Shown piece by piece: positions 8,176 through 15,554 of a DNA stretch of 64,000 nucleotides; positions within the stretch are counted from its first letter, which is position 1; each line of letters opens with the position of its first letter. The stretch comes from an uncultured Oscillospiraceae bacterium (GTDB taxonomy: Bacteria; Bacillota; Clostridia; Oscillospirales; Oscillospiraceae). The notes under the pieces were generated by a model, which did not search any database, had not been told where the DNA came from, and saw nothing but the letters and a program-made list of their open reading frames with translations. The stretch lies in contig CAKTNS010000005.1 in NCBI GenBank assembly GCA_934589225.1, positions 1 to 64,000 on the forward strand, written 5' to 3'. A program made the position numbers and the translations under genes.

Positions 8176-8811
8176 ATGGAAGAGAAAGTACAGGCTATTT
8201 TGGACATTCTGGAGGCCCGGTATCCGGAGTCCATGTGTGCCCTGCATTACAAGAAGGATTATGAGCTGATGATCGCCGTGCGGCTGTCTGCCCAGTGTAC
8301 GGATGCCCGGGTCAATCTGGTGACCCCGGGGCTCTTTGCCGCCTACCCCACGCTGGAAGATATGGCGGCCGCCCCCATTGAGGAGGTGGAAAACCGTGTG
8401 CGCTCCTGCGGCTTTTACAAGCACAAGGCCCGGGACATTGTATTGGCCTGCCAGATGCTGCTGCGGGATTACGGCGGAAAGGTCCCCGGCACCATGGAGG
8501 AGCTTTTGAAGCTTCCGGGGGTGGGCCGGAAAACCGCCAATCTGCTGCTGGGTGATCTTTACCGTGTTCCCGGCAGCGTGGTGTGTGACACCCACTGCAT
8601 CCGCATCTGCGGCAAGCTGGGGCTCAGCCATGGCAAAGACCCGGAAAAGGTGGAGCGGCAGCTGCGCGCCATTCTGCCGCCGGAAAAAAGCAACGATTTC
8701 TGTCATCGGCTGGTACTCTTTGGCCGGGAAATCTGCACCGCCCGGAATCCAAAATGCGGCCAGTGCCCTTTAAGCCCCTTCTGCACGGAGGCAAACGGCA
8801 GCGCCCAGTGA
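8176..8811 (+). CDS. nth: endonuclease III
   Basis: Base-excision repair glycosylase/AP lyase for oxidised pyrimidines. 211 residues. The helix-hairpin-helix LPGVGRKTANLLL carries the catalytic lysine, the catalytic aspartate is in VVCDTHCIR, and the 4Fe-4S cluster motif is C-x6-C-x2-C-x5-C near the C terminus (CTARNPKCGQCPLSPFC). All key residues are intact. Two ATGs (8170, 8176) are in frame; 8176 gives the better 9-nt spacing from AGGA. Followed by a strong hairpin terminator. Confidence 0.96.
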   Translation: MEEKVQAILDILEARYPESMCALHYKKDYELMIAVRLSAQCTDARVNLVTPGLFAAYPTLEDMAAAPIEEVENRVRSCGFYKHKARDIVLACQMLLRDYGGKVPGTMEELLKLPGVGRKTANLLLGDLYRVPGSVVCDTHCIRICGKLGLSHGKDPEKVERQLRAILPPEKSNDFCHRLVLFGREICTARNPKCGQCPLSPFCTEANGSAQ

Positions 8812-8817
8812 TTCTCG

Positions 8818-8861
8818 CCCCCTTGTCCGCATAGACTGTGGACAAGGGGGTGCTTTTGTTT
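8818..8861 (+). terminator. nth terminator, overlapping the next ribosome binding site
   Basis: Eleven-pair stem CCCCCTTGTCC / GGACAAGGGGG (8818-8828 / 8840-8850), then TGCTTTTGTTT. Its 3' arm contains AAGGGGG, the only good ribosome binding site for the TTG start at 8860. Confidence 0.8.
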
Positions 8862-10362
8862 GTCCCGAAAAATACCGCTTTTTTACAGTGCCGTTTTATT
8901 GACCGCCGTTAACCTGGTACTGCGGATGGTCGGTACGGTCTTTGGAATCTACCTCTCCCGAAAAATCGGAGCCGAGGGCATTGGGCTTTTGCAGCTGACC
9001 ATGTCTGTGGGAAACCTTGCCATGATTGCGGGCATCGGCGGCATCCGCACCGCCGCCATGTATCTGACCGCCGAGGAGCTGGGCTTCCGCCGCCCCCAGG
9101 GTTTAAGGCGGGTGCTCTCCGGGTGCATGGTCTACAGTCTGGTGTGCAGTCTTGTAGTCGGGGGGCTTTTATACTTGTTTGCGCCGACCGTCGCCCGGAA
9201 TTGGGTGGGAAATACCGCCGCGGCAACGCCTCTGAGGCTCTTTGCCTTCTTTCTTCCTTCCGGCTGTTTGTGTGCCCTGATGACCGGATTTTTTACCGGG
9301 CAAAACCGCATCGGCACCCTGGCCGTGGTGGAAATCGGAGAACAGCTGGTGACCATGGCCGTTACCCTGGGGCTGCTGCGCTTCTGGGCGGGGACGGATG
9401 GAGGCCGGGCCTGCTGTGCCGTGATCCTGGGCAGCGCCCTGGGGACAAGCGGAACTTTGCTTGTCCTTGTCATTCTTTTCCTGCTTCAGCGCAATCCCAC
9501 AGGGCCCAAATACCCCATAGCCAGGCGGGTCTTATCCGCCGCCGGGCCTTTGGCATTGGCCGACACCGCCAAATCCGGCATTTCAACCCTGGAAAATCTG
9601 ATGGTTCCCAAGCGGCTGGCACTGGCCGTGCCAAATCCCTTGGCACTGTTCGGAGTCCTCACCGGCATGGTTTTTCCGGTGCTCCTATTTCCCGCCTGTA
9701 TTCTTTTTGGACTGTGCGAGCTGCTGATCCCGGAGGTGGCCCGATGCCGGTGCAGCGGGCAGGAGGGGCGGATCCGGTATCTGATGCACAAGTCTCTGAA
9801 GCTCTCCCTGGTGTACGGTCTTTTCTTTGGGGGGCTGCTGTTTTTGCTGGCTCCAACGCTTTGTTCTCTGCTATACCACAATGATACCGCCGGGACCTTG
9901 CTGCGGCTGTTTGCCCCGCTGGTTCCCATGCTCTACTGCGATGCCATTACCGATGCCCTGACCAAGGGCCTGGGGCAGCAGCAGTGGGCCATGCGGTTTA
10001 ATATTTTTACCAGCGCTTTGGATGTTGCCATGCTGTTCTTTCTATTGCCGGTCTACGGCGTCCGGGGGTATTTTATAAGCTTTCTCATCTCCCACGCCAT
10101 CAACTTTTATCTGTCCATTCGGCATCTTCTGCACATCACCGGGGAAAAAATCTCCTGGTATGTGGTGGGAGTGAGCTTTTTGTGCGGTGCGGGAAGTCTG
10201 TATGCCGCCGGTTTGGTGCCGCCCCGGCCGGGGGTTCTTTGCTTTATGATCCTCTTCCCCGGCGGACTGTACCTGACGAACATCGTCGGAGATCAGGAAC
10301 TGCGGTGGTTCCGGCATCTGATTCGGAGGAAACCAAAGAACGTATCAGCTGTCGGGCCTTGA
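8860..10362 (+). CDS. polysaccharide/lipid flippase, SpoVB-MurJ type (MOP superfamily)
   Basis: 500 residues with about 12-14 membrane helices. Members move lipid-linked cell-wall or spore-cortex precursors across the membrane. Early residues IPLFYSAVLLTAVNLVLRMVGTVFGIYLSRKIGAEGIGL match the N terminus of SpoVB/YtgP-type flippases. Start is TTG at 8860, 9 nt after AAGGGGG, which lies in the 3' arm of the nth terminator hairpin. The C terminus is basic (HLIRRKPKN). Which flippase it is cannot be settled from sequence alone; a spore-cortex role would fit the host. It ends at the edge of the accessory island. Confidence 0.8.
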   Translation: MSRKIPLFYSAVLLTAVNLVLRMVGTVFGIYLSRKIGAEGIGLLQLTMSVGNLAMIAGIGGIRTAAMYLTAEELGFRRPQGLRRVLSGCMVYSLVCSLVVGGLLYLFAPTVARNWVGNTAAATPLRLFAFFLPSGCLCALMTGFFTGQNRIGTLAVVEIGEQLVTMAVTLGLLRFWAGTDGGRACCAVILGSALGTSGTLLVLVILFLLQRNPTGPKYPIARRVLSAAGPLALADTAKSGISTLENLMVPKRLALAVPNPLALFGVLTGMVFPVLLFPACILFGLCELLIPEVARCRCSGQEGRIRYLMHKSLKLSLVYGLFFGGLLFLLAPTLCSLLYHNDTAGTLLRLFAPLVPMLYCDAITDALTKGLGQQQWAMRFNIFTSALDVAMLFFLLPVYGVRGYFISFLISHAINFYLSIRHLLHITGEKISWYVVGVSFLCGAGSLYAAGLVPPRPGVLCFMILFPGGLYLTNIVGDQELRWFRHLIRRKPKNVSAVGP

Positions 10363-10732
10363 AGCGGAGCCGCTTTGCCATGTGCCGATAAAACAGTAAT
10401 TTGAGAAAACTATAAATCGACATCTGCCAAGCAGGATTGGACGACAAAACAGGCGGCACACAACGCTGGTTGGTGCTGCCTGTTTTTGTACAGCTAAGGG
10501 TCGAAAATCGCATATTTTCTGTTCCGTAAAGCAAGGATCACAAAATGCAGCGAATTGCTTACCATTCACCGGTAAATGCGAATATTTGAGGTCGTGCAAA
10601 ATATCCCACAAAGCCATAAAGCTGCTAGGTGAAAATTCCGATGCGGAGGATGTTCAACATCACAAAAACCGTCAAATCAGTTTGCGCTTATAGGAAAGCT
10701 ATGCTCTAACGTGATAAATTTCAAAAAATCTA
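10363..10732. other. gene-free left flank of the accessory island
   Basis: No supportable gene. Base composition drops from GC-rich to AT-rich across this stretch. Besides the terminator at 10448-10487 I see only short perfect repeats, such as AAGCGG-AG-CCGCTT at 10362-10375 overlapping the flippase stop. The island boundary probably lies here, but no attachment site could be defined. Confidence 0.4.
10448..10487 (+). terminator. intrinsic terminator
   Basis: Twelve-pair stem AACAGGCGGCAC / GTGCTGCCTGTT with one G-U pair, followed by TTT. It would end flippase transcription before the island. Confidence 0.7.
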
Positions 10733-10774
10733 TTGAAAGTGTTTATAGTCCTGCGTTATAATATGTGTACACAT
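10733..10774 (+). promoter_or_regulatory. promoter with palindromic operator for the DUF262 gene
   Basis: TTGAAA (10733-10738), 18-nt spacer, TATAAT (10757-10762). The perfect 12-bp palindrome ATGTGTACACAT (10763-10774) starts right after the -10 and covers the expected transcription start, so a repressor could block initiation there. Confidence 0.55.
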
Positions 10775-10801
10775 TTTGTTGTAACGAAAGGAATGAGGCT
10801 G

Positions 10802-12556
10802 ATGGCTGATACATATATCAAGTATAACGACCACTCAATAAGTTCTGCATTCAAAGATCATTACATTGTTCCTGATTATCAAAGAGAATATGTTTGGACT
10901 GATGAACAGGTTGAGCAGTTGATGGCAGATTTATTAGATGCCTATAACACTGATAATAAAAAAGCGTATTTTCTTGGCACTATAGTAACTTATGATTCCG
11001 GCAGCCAGTTTGAATTGATTGATGGGCAACAACGTCTTACCACATTTTTTGTTTTGTTATGTGCAATCAAAAAATTTTATGTGAAACGTGGTGAGCAAAC
11101 CAGTGTTATTGAGAATTTAATTTATAGCCCAACCATGAATAGCGAAGGAGATGTGATTAACTTATATCATCTCCAACTCCAATATGAAGATGCTGGTAAC
11201 TGTTTGGAGTTGATTGAAAAGGGGCAGGAACGACCGAACTATCTAACGCAATCTGGCGAAAGGCTCTTCGACGCTTTCAAAACGATACAAGATTTTTTGA
11301 GTGAGCGATTCCCCGATATAGCCAGCTTGAAAAAATTTGTAGTTTTTCTGTTGAATAAAACAAGTTTCATTCGCATCGAAACCTACGACATCTCAGATGC
11401 ACTAAAAATTTTTGAGACAATTAACCAGCGTGGCAAGGGACTCGACCCTATGGATTTGCTTAAGAATATGGTCTTTCGTCAAGTTGATAGAAGCAAATTC
11501 AAAGAATTAAATATGAACTGGAAATCCATTACGCGCTCGCTTGAAAAAATAGATGAGAAACCACTTCGTTTCCTCCGCTATTTTATCATGGCTAATTATG
11601 ATACTTCCAGTGAGAAAGATGGGATTCTTCGCGAAGATCAGATATATACTTGGCTGAGCAATAACAACGCCCAATGTCACTATGAAGAAGCTCCGTTCCA
11701 ATTCGTTCAGAAAATGGCACAAAACGTTGAATTGTATGTTAAGTGCAGAATGCCCGACAATAAGTCCGAGGGAAATGTGCATTTAAAAAGCATTCCGCTG
11801 TTAGCGGGAAAATCTTATAAGCTGCATCTCATGTTGCTGCTTGCTGCGTCTAATATGAATCCGGATGCACTTGCCAGATTCAAGGCAATTCTTGAATCTG
11901 TAGTTTATTACACCGTCATTGATAAAATTGCTACTAATGTCACTGAGCGAACCTTTGCTTCATGGTGTAAAGACATTCGAAACATTGTCACAATTGAAGA
12001 TTTGGATCGTTTTGTAAAAGACACTCTAGTCCCTACAGTGAACGATTGGAAACTGGATAACAAGTCAAATTTTCTTCGTCTTGGCTTGAACAGTATGCAG
12101 CAGTATCGAATAAAGTTTATTCTTGGCAAAATTACTGCGTATGTGGATGCACTGAGATTAGGAAAAACAACTGTAGATGATTTGACCTCTTATACGCAGA
12201 CTGCGGTAGAAATTGAACATATTATGCCGCAGACCTGTGTGGATAAAGAATTATATGGCATGAACGATGAGGATTTTTCAGTTTATATCAACCGGCTTGG
12301 AAATCTCACTTTGCTTGAAAACAGCATCAACAAATCTATCCATAATGATGTTTATGCAAACAAATCCAAAGCATATAAGCAATCGAAATTTTATCTCACA
12401 TCTTCTCTTTCTGAACTGGTGAATCAAGGGCACGATACCGCAATTAACCGAACCAATTCTCTGCTATTTGCTTGGTCTAATTGGAATAAGCGATCTATAG
12501 AAGAGCGCCAAGAAATGCTATATCGCTTGAGCGAAATGATTTGGGAAATGTCGTAA
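10802..12556 (+). CDS. DUF262/DUF1524 protein, GmrSD-like restriction system
   Basis: 584-residue single-chain fusion. The N-terminal DUF262 domain (about 15-230) has the ParB-like nucleotidase motifs DYQREYVW and LIDGQQRLTTF; the C-terminal DUF1524 domain (about 440-560) has HNH-like EHIMPQ and RLGNLTLLENSINKS. This architecture is that of GmrSD-type, modification-dependent (type IV) restriction enzymes that act against phage DNA with modified bases; the target here is inferred. Start 10802, 9 nt after AAAGGA; ATG at 10793 abuts that site. Codon use is AT-rich, unlike the neighbours, and a mobilisation-type gene follows, so it was probably acquired by transfer. Confidence 0.85.
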   Translation: MADTYIKYNDHSISSAFKDHYIVPDYQREYVWTDEQVEQLMADLLDAYNTDNKKAYFLGTIVTYDSGSQFELIDGQQRLTTFFVLLCAIKKFYVKRGEQTSVIENLIYSPTMNSEGDVINLYHLQLQYEDAGNCLELIEKGQERPNYLTQSGERLFDAFKTIQDFLSERFPDIASLKKFVVFLLNKTSFIRIETYDISDALKIFETINQRGKGLDPMDLLKNMVFRQVDRSKFKELNMNWKSITRSLEKIDEKPLRFLRYFIMANYDTSSEKDGILREDQIYTWLSNNNAQCHYEEAPFQFVQKMAQNVELYVKCRMPDNKSEGNVHLKSIPLLAGKSYKLHLMLLLAASNMNPDALARFKAILESVVYYTVIDKIATNVTERTFASWCKDIRNIVTIEDLDRFVKDTLVPTVNDWKLDNKSNFLRLGLNSMQQYRIKFILGKITAYVDALRLGKTTVDDLTSYTQTAVEIEHIMPQTCVDKELYGMNDEDFSVYINRLGNLTLLENSINKSIHNDVYANKSKAYKQSKFYLTSSLSELVNQGHDTAINRTNSLLFAWSNWNKRSIEERQEMLYRLSEMIWEMS

Positions 12557-12597
12557 GCTGCGAAACATGGAAGATAATTTTAGGAGTGTTCATCATA

Positions 12598-12801
12598 ATG
12601 ATAGAAAAGCGAAAACCCGCAATCCGTCAACGACCGATACAGGTCAAATTTTTCGTAGATGAAAAAGAACTCAGCTTGATAAAGGCGAATATGGCGCAGC
12701 TTGGTATAGAGAATATGAGCGCTTACCTTCGCCAAGTGGCGATCGACGGATATGAGGAAAAACCGGATTTGCCTGAACACCAGGAAAACAAAAATCCCTG
12801 A
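12598..12801 (+). CDS. MobC-like relaxosome protein, short
   Basis: 67 residues. RQRPIQVKFFVDEKELSLI followed by MSAYLRQVAIDGY is the ribbon-helix-helix pattern of MobC/plasmid mobilisation accessory proteins of Firmicutes elements, which bind oriT beside a relaxase. Family members are usually longer (about 100-130 residues) and no relaxase follows, so this is probably a remnant. Start 12598, with AGGAGTG upstream. A candidate oriT lies immediately downstream. Confidence 0.6.
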   Translation: MIEKRKPAIRQRPIQVKFFVDEKELSLIKANMAQLGIENMSAYLRQVAIDGYEEKPDLPEHQENKNP

Positions 12802-12839
12802 CTCGCTTTTCAAAATGGAGTGATGTTCAGCTCCGCAGG

Positions 12840-12935
12840 AGCGCAGCCGATTTCTCTGAAATCGTTCAGGGGTTTGGGGGATTTCCCCAACAAGATTGCT
12901 CGGGTGTATAAACACGAGCATTGCTTGCCAAAAAA
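12840..12935. other. candidate oriT region
   Basis: Next to the MobC-like gene: GGGG-ATTT-CCCC (12877-12888) followed by an inverted repeat TGCTCGGGTGT-ATAA-ACACGAGCA (12897-12920, two unpaired G). Close-set inverted repeats beside mobC are the usual layout of oriT in mobilisable elements. No nick site is demonstrated. Confidence 0.4.
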
Positions 12936-12938
12936 GCG

Positions 12939-13002
12939 AAACGGACGGAAGTCAATGGCGGCGCAGCCGTTCATCTTGACCATTGACGGCGTTCGTCCGT
13001 TT
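12939..13002. repeat. long imperfect inverted repeat
   Basis: AAACGGACG-gaa-GTCAATGG (12939-12958) pairs with CCATTGAC-ggcgtt-CGTCCGTTT (12980-13002). It lies between the oriT-like region and the NUDIX gene, and has no downstream T run typical of a terminator. It could be part of a transfer origin or an RNA leader of the NUDIX gene. Confidence 0.6.
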
Positions 13003-13041
13003 TGCTACAAGATAAGGCTAATTGTGTCGAGGAGGATTACA

Positions 13042-13497
13042 ATGCGTGCACCCTTTCAAATACTTGCAATACCATATCGGATTGTCGATGGAACTCCAAT
13101 GTACTGCGTTTTTCACCGTGCTGATCACGACCAATGGCAGTTCATTGCCGGAGGCGGCGAGGACAACGAAACACCTTTGGCGGCAGCAAAAAGAGAAACC
13201 TTTGAGGAGGGTGGTGTACATTCTACTCAGTGGCTTGGATTGAAAAGTCTGTCGTATATTCCAGTTACGATCATATCAGAAATGCGTCGCAAACATTGGG
13301 ACAGCAGCACCTATGTAATTCCTGAATATACTTTTGGCTTTGAATGTCAAGATGATGTACGGCTATCTCCTGAACATACCGACTGCATATGGTTGACCTA
13401 CGACGAAGCAAATCAAAAACTCAAGTGGGACTCAAACCGTACAGCACTCTACGAACTGAATTGTCGTTTGAAAAAAGCGAATGAAAAGGAGGCTTGA
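13042..13497 (+). CDS. NUDIX hydrolase
   Basis: 151 residues. The NUDIX box is exact (Gx5Ex7REUxEExGU): GGGEDNETPLAAAKRETFEEGGV without the last residue spans residues of about 38-59 and keeps every metal-binding Glu. Substrate cannot be read from sequence; the family removes nucleoside diphosphates linked to another group, and members close to this one are often dATP/8-oxo-type pyrophosphohydrolases. Start 13042 after GAGGAGG; the in-frame stretch upstream belongs to the inverted repeat region. AT-richer than the core genes, so likely cargo of the island. Confidence 0.85.
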   Translation: MRAPFQILAIPYRIVDGTPMYCVFHRADHDQWQFIAGGGEDNETPLAAAKRETFEEGGVHSTQWLGLKSLSYIPVTIISEMRRKHWDSSTYVIPEYTFGFECQDDVRLSPEHTDCIWLTYDEANQKLKWDSNRTALYELNCRLKKANEKEA

Positions 13498-13695
13498 CGA
13501 AGTGAATCCGAAAGAAAAAATGAGATTATTGATCTGACTGGTGAAACCGGATGAGATTTCGACGATGATGATTCTGATAAAGGCGAAAAGGGCGGTGAAA
13601 TGACCGAAACCCTTCCCCTTCCAAGAGTTTTGATTTTACTGTCTTACCAGCAGGGAGCCTTTGCCGGTTGCTTTTTGAAGTTGAGGCTGATATAA
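13498..13695 (+). pseudogene. decayed reading frame at the right end of the island
   Basis: In the frame of the NUDIX gene, just past its stop, the sequence reads NEIIDLTGETG, TGA (13552-13554), then DFDDDDSDKGEKGGEMTETL and on to a TAA at 13693. The acidic tail looks like the end of a mobile-element protein broken by a nonsense codon. No family recognised. GC-rich host sequence resumes right after. Confidence 0.35.
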
Positions 13696-13726
13696 TAAAG
13701 GAAATTATTGCAAGGAGCCTGATACC

Positions 13727-13960
13727 ATGCGTCTTGAAGCCATTCAAGCCTGTCTGCACGGCAAGAACATTCCTTTTGAATACTGGGAAGAGGGAGACTG
13801 CGGCAGCATTTCCTTTCTCCATCGGGGGCTGAGCTACCACATCTGGGAGTATCCGGCCCCGGAACGGGGGGCGGAGAGCAATGTGCGCACCGCCGGACGG
13901 AGCGAGGATTACGAGGGAGACTACGAGGCTAAAATTATTGAGATCTTGCAGGATTTCTGA
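13727..13960 (+). CDS. small acidic conserved-type protein
   Basis: 77 residues with AAGGAG before the start. It has no signal peptide or membrane segment; features are an FEYWEEGDCGSISFLHRGLSYHIWEY core and an acidic end (SEDYEGDYEAKIIEILQDF). GC-rich host-type codons place it outside the accessory island. The length and the YHIWEY stretch suggest a small fold with a beta core. I do not recognise its function. It lies 38 nt before the riboswitch. Confidence 0.6.
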   Translation: MRLEAIQACLHGKNIPFEYWEEGDCGSISFLHRGLSYHIWEYPAPERGAESNVRTAGRSEDYEGDYEAKIIEILQDF

Positions 13961-13998
13961 TTGACTTTTTCTTCCTTTTCGAATAGAATGGAGGGCAA

Positions 13999-14130
13999 GA
14001 TAAGAGGGAGTAAAGGGCGGGGCTCCCCCGCTGCAAAATCTCGTCATCACGGCGTTTTGCCCGGGGTTTTGCGTTATGCTTGAGACTTTTATCACAGTTT
14101 TATGCTGTGATGAAGGTCTTCTTTTTTTCT
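13999..14130 (+). promoter_or_regulatory. yybP-ykoY-type (Mn2+) riboswitch with terminator
   Basis: The aptamer runs 13999-14093. P1 is GATAAGAG (13999-14006) paired with CTTTTATC (14086-14093), enclosing the two conserved pieces GGGAGTA (5' side) and TTGAGA (3' side), with TCGTCATCACGG in the middle arm. The 3' strand of P1 overlaps the 5' arm of a terminator (14083-14097 / 14105-14119, then CTTTTTTTCTT), the standard switch layout in which ligand binding keeps P1 and allows readthrough. The family is known to sense Mn2+. The gene controlled is oadB. Confidence 0.75.
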
Positions 14131-14159
14131 TCACGCAGCAGATTTCAAGGAGGAAAACT

Positions 14160-15281
14160 ATGGAAATCGCAAGCGTATTCGGAAATCTCTTGAACCTCAC
14201 GCCCCAGATGCTCATTATGTACGGTCTGGGCGGACTCCTCATCTATCTGGCCATTGCCAAGAAAATGGAGCCCAGCCTGCTGCTTCCCATGGGCTTTGGC
14301 ACCATTCTGGTGAATCTCCCCCTGTCCGGGGCCATCACCCAAGGGGATGTGCCCGGGGCCCTCAGCGTGCTATTTCAGGCGGGGCTATCCAATGAGCTGT
14401 TTCCCCTGCTGCTGTTTATCGGCATCGGCGCCATGATCGACTTTGGGCCTCTGCTGGAAAAGCCCTGGCTGATGCTCTTTGGGGCGGCGGCCCAGTTTGG
14501 CATTTTTGCCACCCTGATTCTGGCAGGCTTCTTCTTTGACCTGAAGGACGCGGCCTCCATTGCCATTATCGGCGCGGCCGACGGCCCCACCGCCATCTTT
14601 GTGGCCAATGTGCTGGGGTCTAAGTATTTAGGGGCCATTCTGGTGGCCGCCTACAGCTATATGGCCCTGGTGCCCATGTTGCAGCCCCCGGTGATCCGGC
14701 TGGTCACCACCAAGAAAGAGCGCATGATCCGGATGCCCTATCAGAAAGGCAATGTTTCCAAGCGCACCCGCATTTTGTTCCCCATTCTGGTGACCATGCT
14801 CTCCGGTCTGGTGGCTCCTGCCAGTGCGGCCCTTGTGGGATTTTTGATGTTCGGCAATCTCCTGCGGGAGTGCGGCGTGCTGAATGCCCTGTCGGAAACC
14901 GCCCAGACCACCCTGGCAAACCTCATCACCATTGTTTTGGGCCTGACGGTTTCCAGCCAGATCACCGCCGATGCCTTTTTGCGTCCGGATACCCTGCTGA
15001 TTCTGGCCCTGGGCGGCCTGGCCTTTATTGGGGATACCGTAGGCGGCGTGCTGTTTGCCAAGCTTGTAAACCTCTTCCTGCCCCAGGACAAGAAAATCAA
15101 CCCCATGATCGGTGCCGCGGGCATTTCTGCCTTCCCCATGAGCGGCCGGGTGGTGAACCAGATGGGGCTCAAGGAAGACAATCAGAACTTCCTGCTGATG
15201 TATTCTATCAGCGTCAACGTCTCCGGCCAAATCGCCTCCGTTATTGCCGGCGGCCTGATCCTCACCCTGATGGGTGTTTAA
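14160..15281 (+). CDS. oadB: Na+-transporting decarboxylase beta subunit
   Basis: Membrane subunit (OadB/GcdB/MmdB family) that couples decarboxylation of carboxybiotin to Na+ export. 373 residues, about 10 membrane segments, with the family motif IGAADGPTAIFVAN and a matching C-terminal AGISAFPMSGRVVNQMG. Start 14160 after AAGGAGG. A 40-residue gamma-like gene follows 13 nt after the stop. No alpha (carboxyltransferase) or biotin carrier gene is nearby, so the substrate is unknown; methylmalonyl-CoA, oxaloacetate and glutaconyl-CoA pumps share this subunit. Expression appears to be controlled by the riboswitch at 13999-14130. Confidence 0.9.
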   Translation: MEIASVFGNLLNLTPQMLIMYGLGGLLIYLAIAKKMEPSLLLPMGFGTILVNLPLSGAITQGDVPGALSVLFQAGLSNELFPLLLFIGIGAMIDFGPLLEKPWLMLFGAAAQFGIFATLILAGFFFDLKDAASIAIIGAADGPTAIFVANVLGSKYLGAILVAAYSYMALVPMLQPPVIRLVTTKKERMIRMPYQKGNVSKRTRILFPILVTMLSGLVAPASAALVGFLMFGNLLRECGVLNALSETAQTTLANLITIVLGLTVSSQITADAFLRPDTLLILALGGLAFIGDTVGGVLFAKLVNLFLPQDKKINPMIGAAGISAFPMSGRVVNQMGLKEDNQNFLLMYSISVNVSGQIASVIAGGLILTLMGV

Positions 15282-15294
15282 GGAGGTGAAGACA

Positions 15295-15417
15295 ATGCCC
15301 TATCCCAACGCTCTGGTTGAGACCCTGCCCATGCTCGTAAAAGGCATGTTCGGTATCTTTCTGGTAATCGGCACCATCGCCCTGATCACTTGGCTTTTTA
15401 ATAAGCTTTTCCACTAA
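15295..15417 (+). CDS. small gamma-like subunit of the Na+ pump
   Basis: 40 residues, one membrane helix (MLVKGMFGIFLVIGTIALI) and a short basic end (NKLFH). It resembles the N-terminal membrane part of OadG gamma subunits, in which a short acidic/polar start is followed by a G-rich helix. AGGAGGTGA lies 6 nt before the ATG, and the gene follows oadB by 13 nt, so it is the second gene of that transcript. A terminator follows at once. Function inferred from position and shape. Confidence 0.65.
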   Translation: MPYPNALVETLPMLVKGMFGIFLVIGTIALITWLFNKLFH

Positions 15418-15425
15418 CCCCCATG

Positions 15426-15476
15426 GAGGCCCCAGAAGTCAGTAGCTATTGATTCCTGGGGCCTCTTAAATTTTTT
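15426..15476 (+). terminator. terminator after the Na+ pump genes
   Basis: Ten-pair stem GAGGCCCCAG / CTGGGGCCTC with six T downstream (15471-15476). Confidence 0.85.
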
Positions 15477-15498
15477 GCAAAGGCATGGGGTTCCCATA

Positions 15499-15527
15499 TT
15501 GTTTTTTCCGTGCAAAAAAGCTATAAT
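15499..15527 (+). promoter_or_regulatory. sigma-A promoter of xpaC-telA
   Basis: TTGTTT (15499-15504), 17-nt spacer, TATAAT (15522-15527), 28 nt before the xpaC start. Confidence 0.65.
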
Positions 15528-15554
15528 AGCCTCAGACACGATTGGAGGGATACT

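Noticed and set aside
10802..13726. Complete integrative conjugative element
   Set aside because: No relaxase, integrase or secretion genes; only a mobC-like fragment and an oriT-like region.
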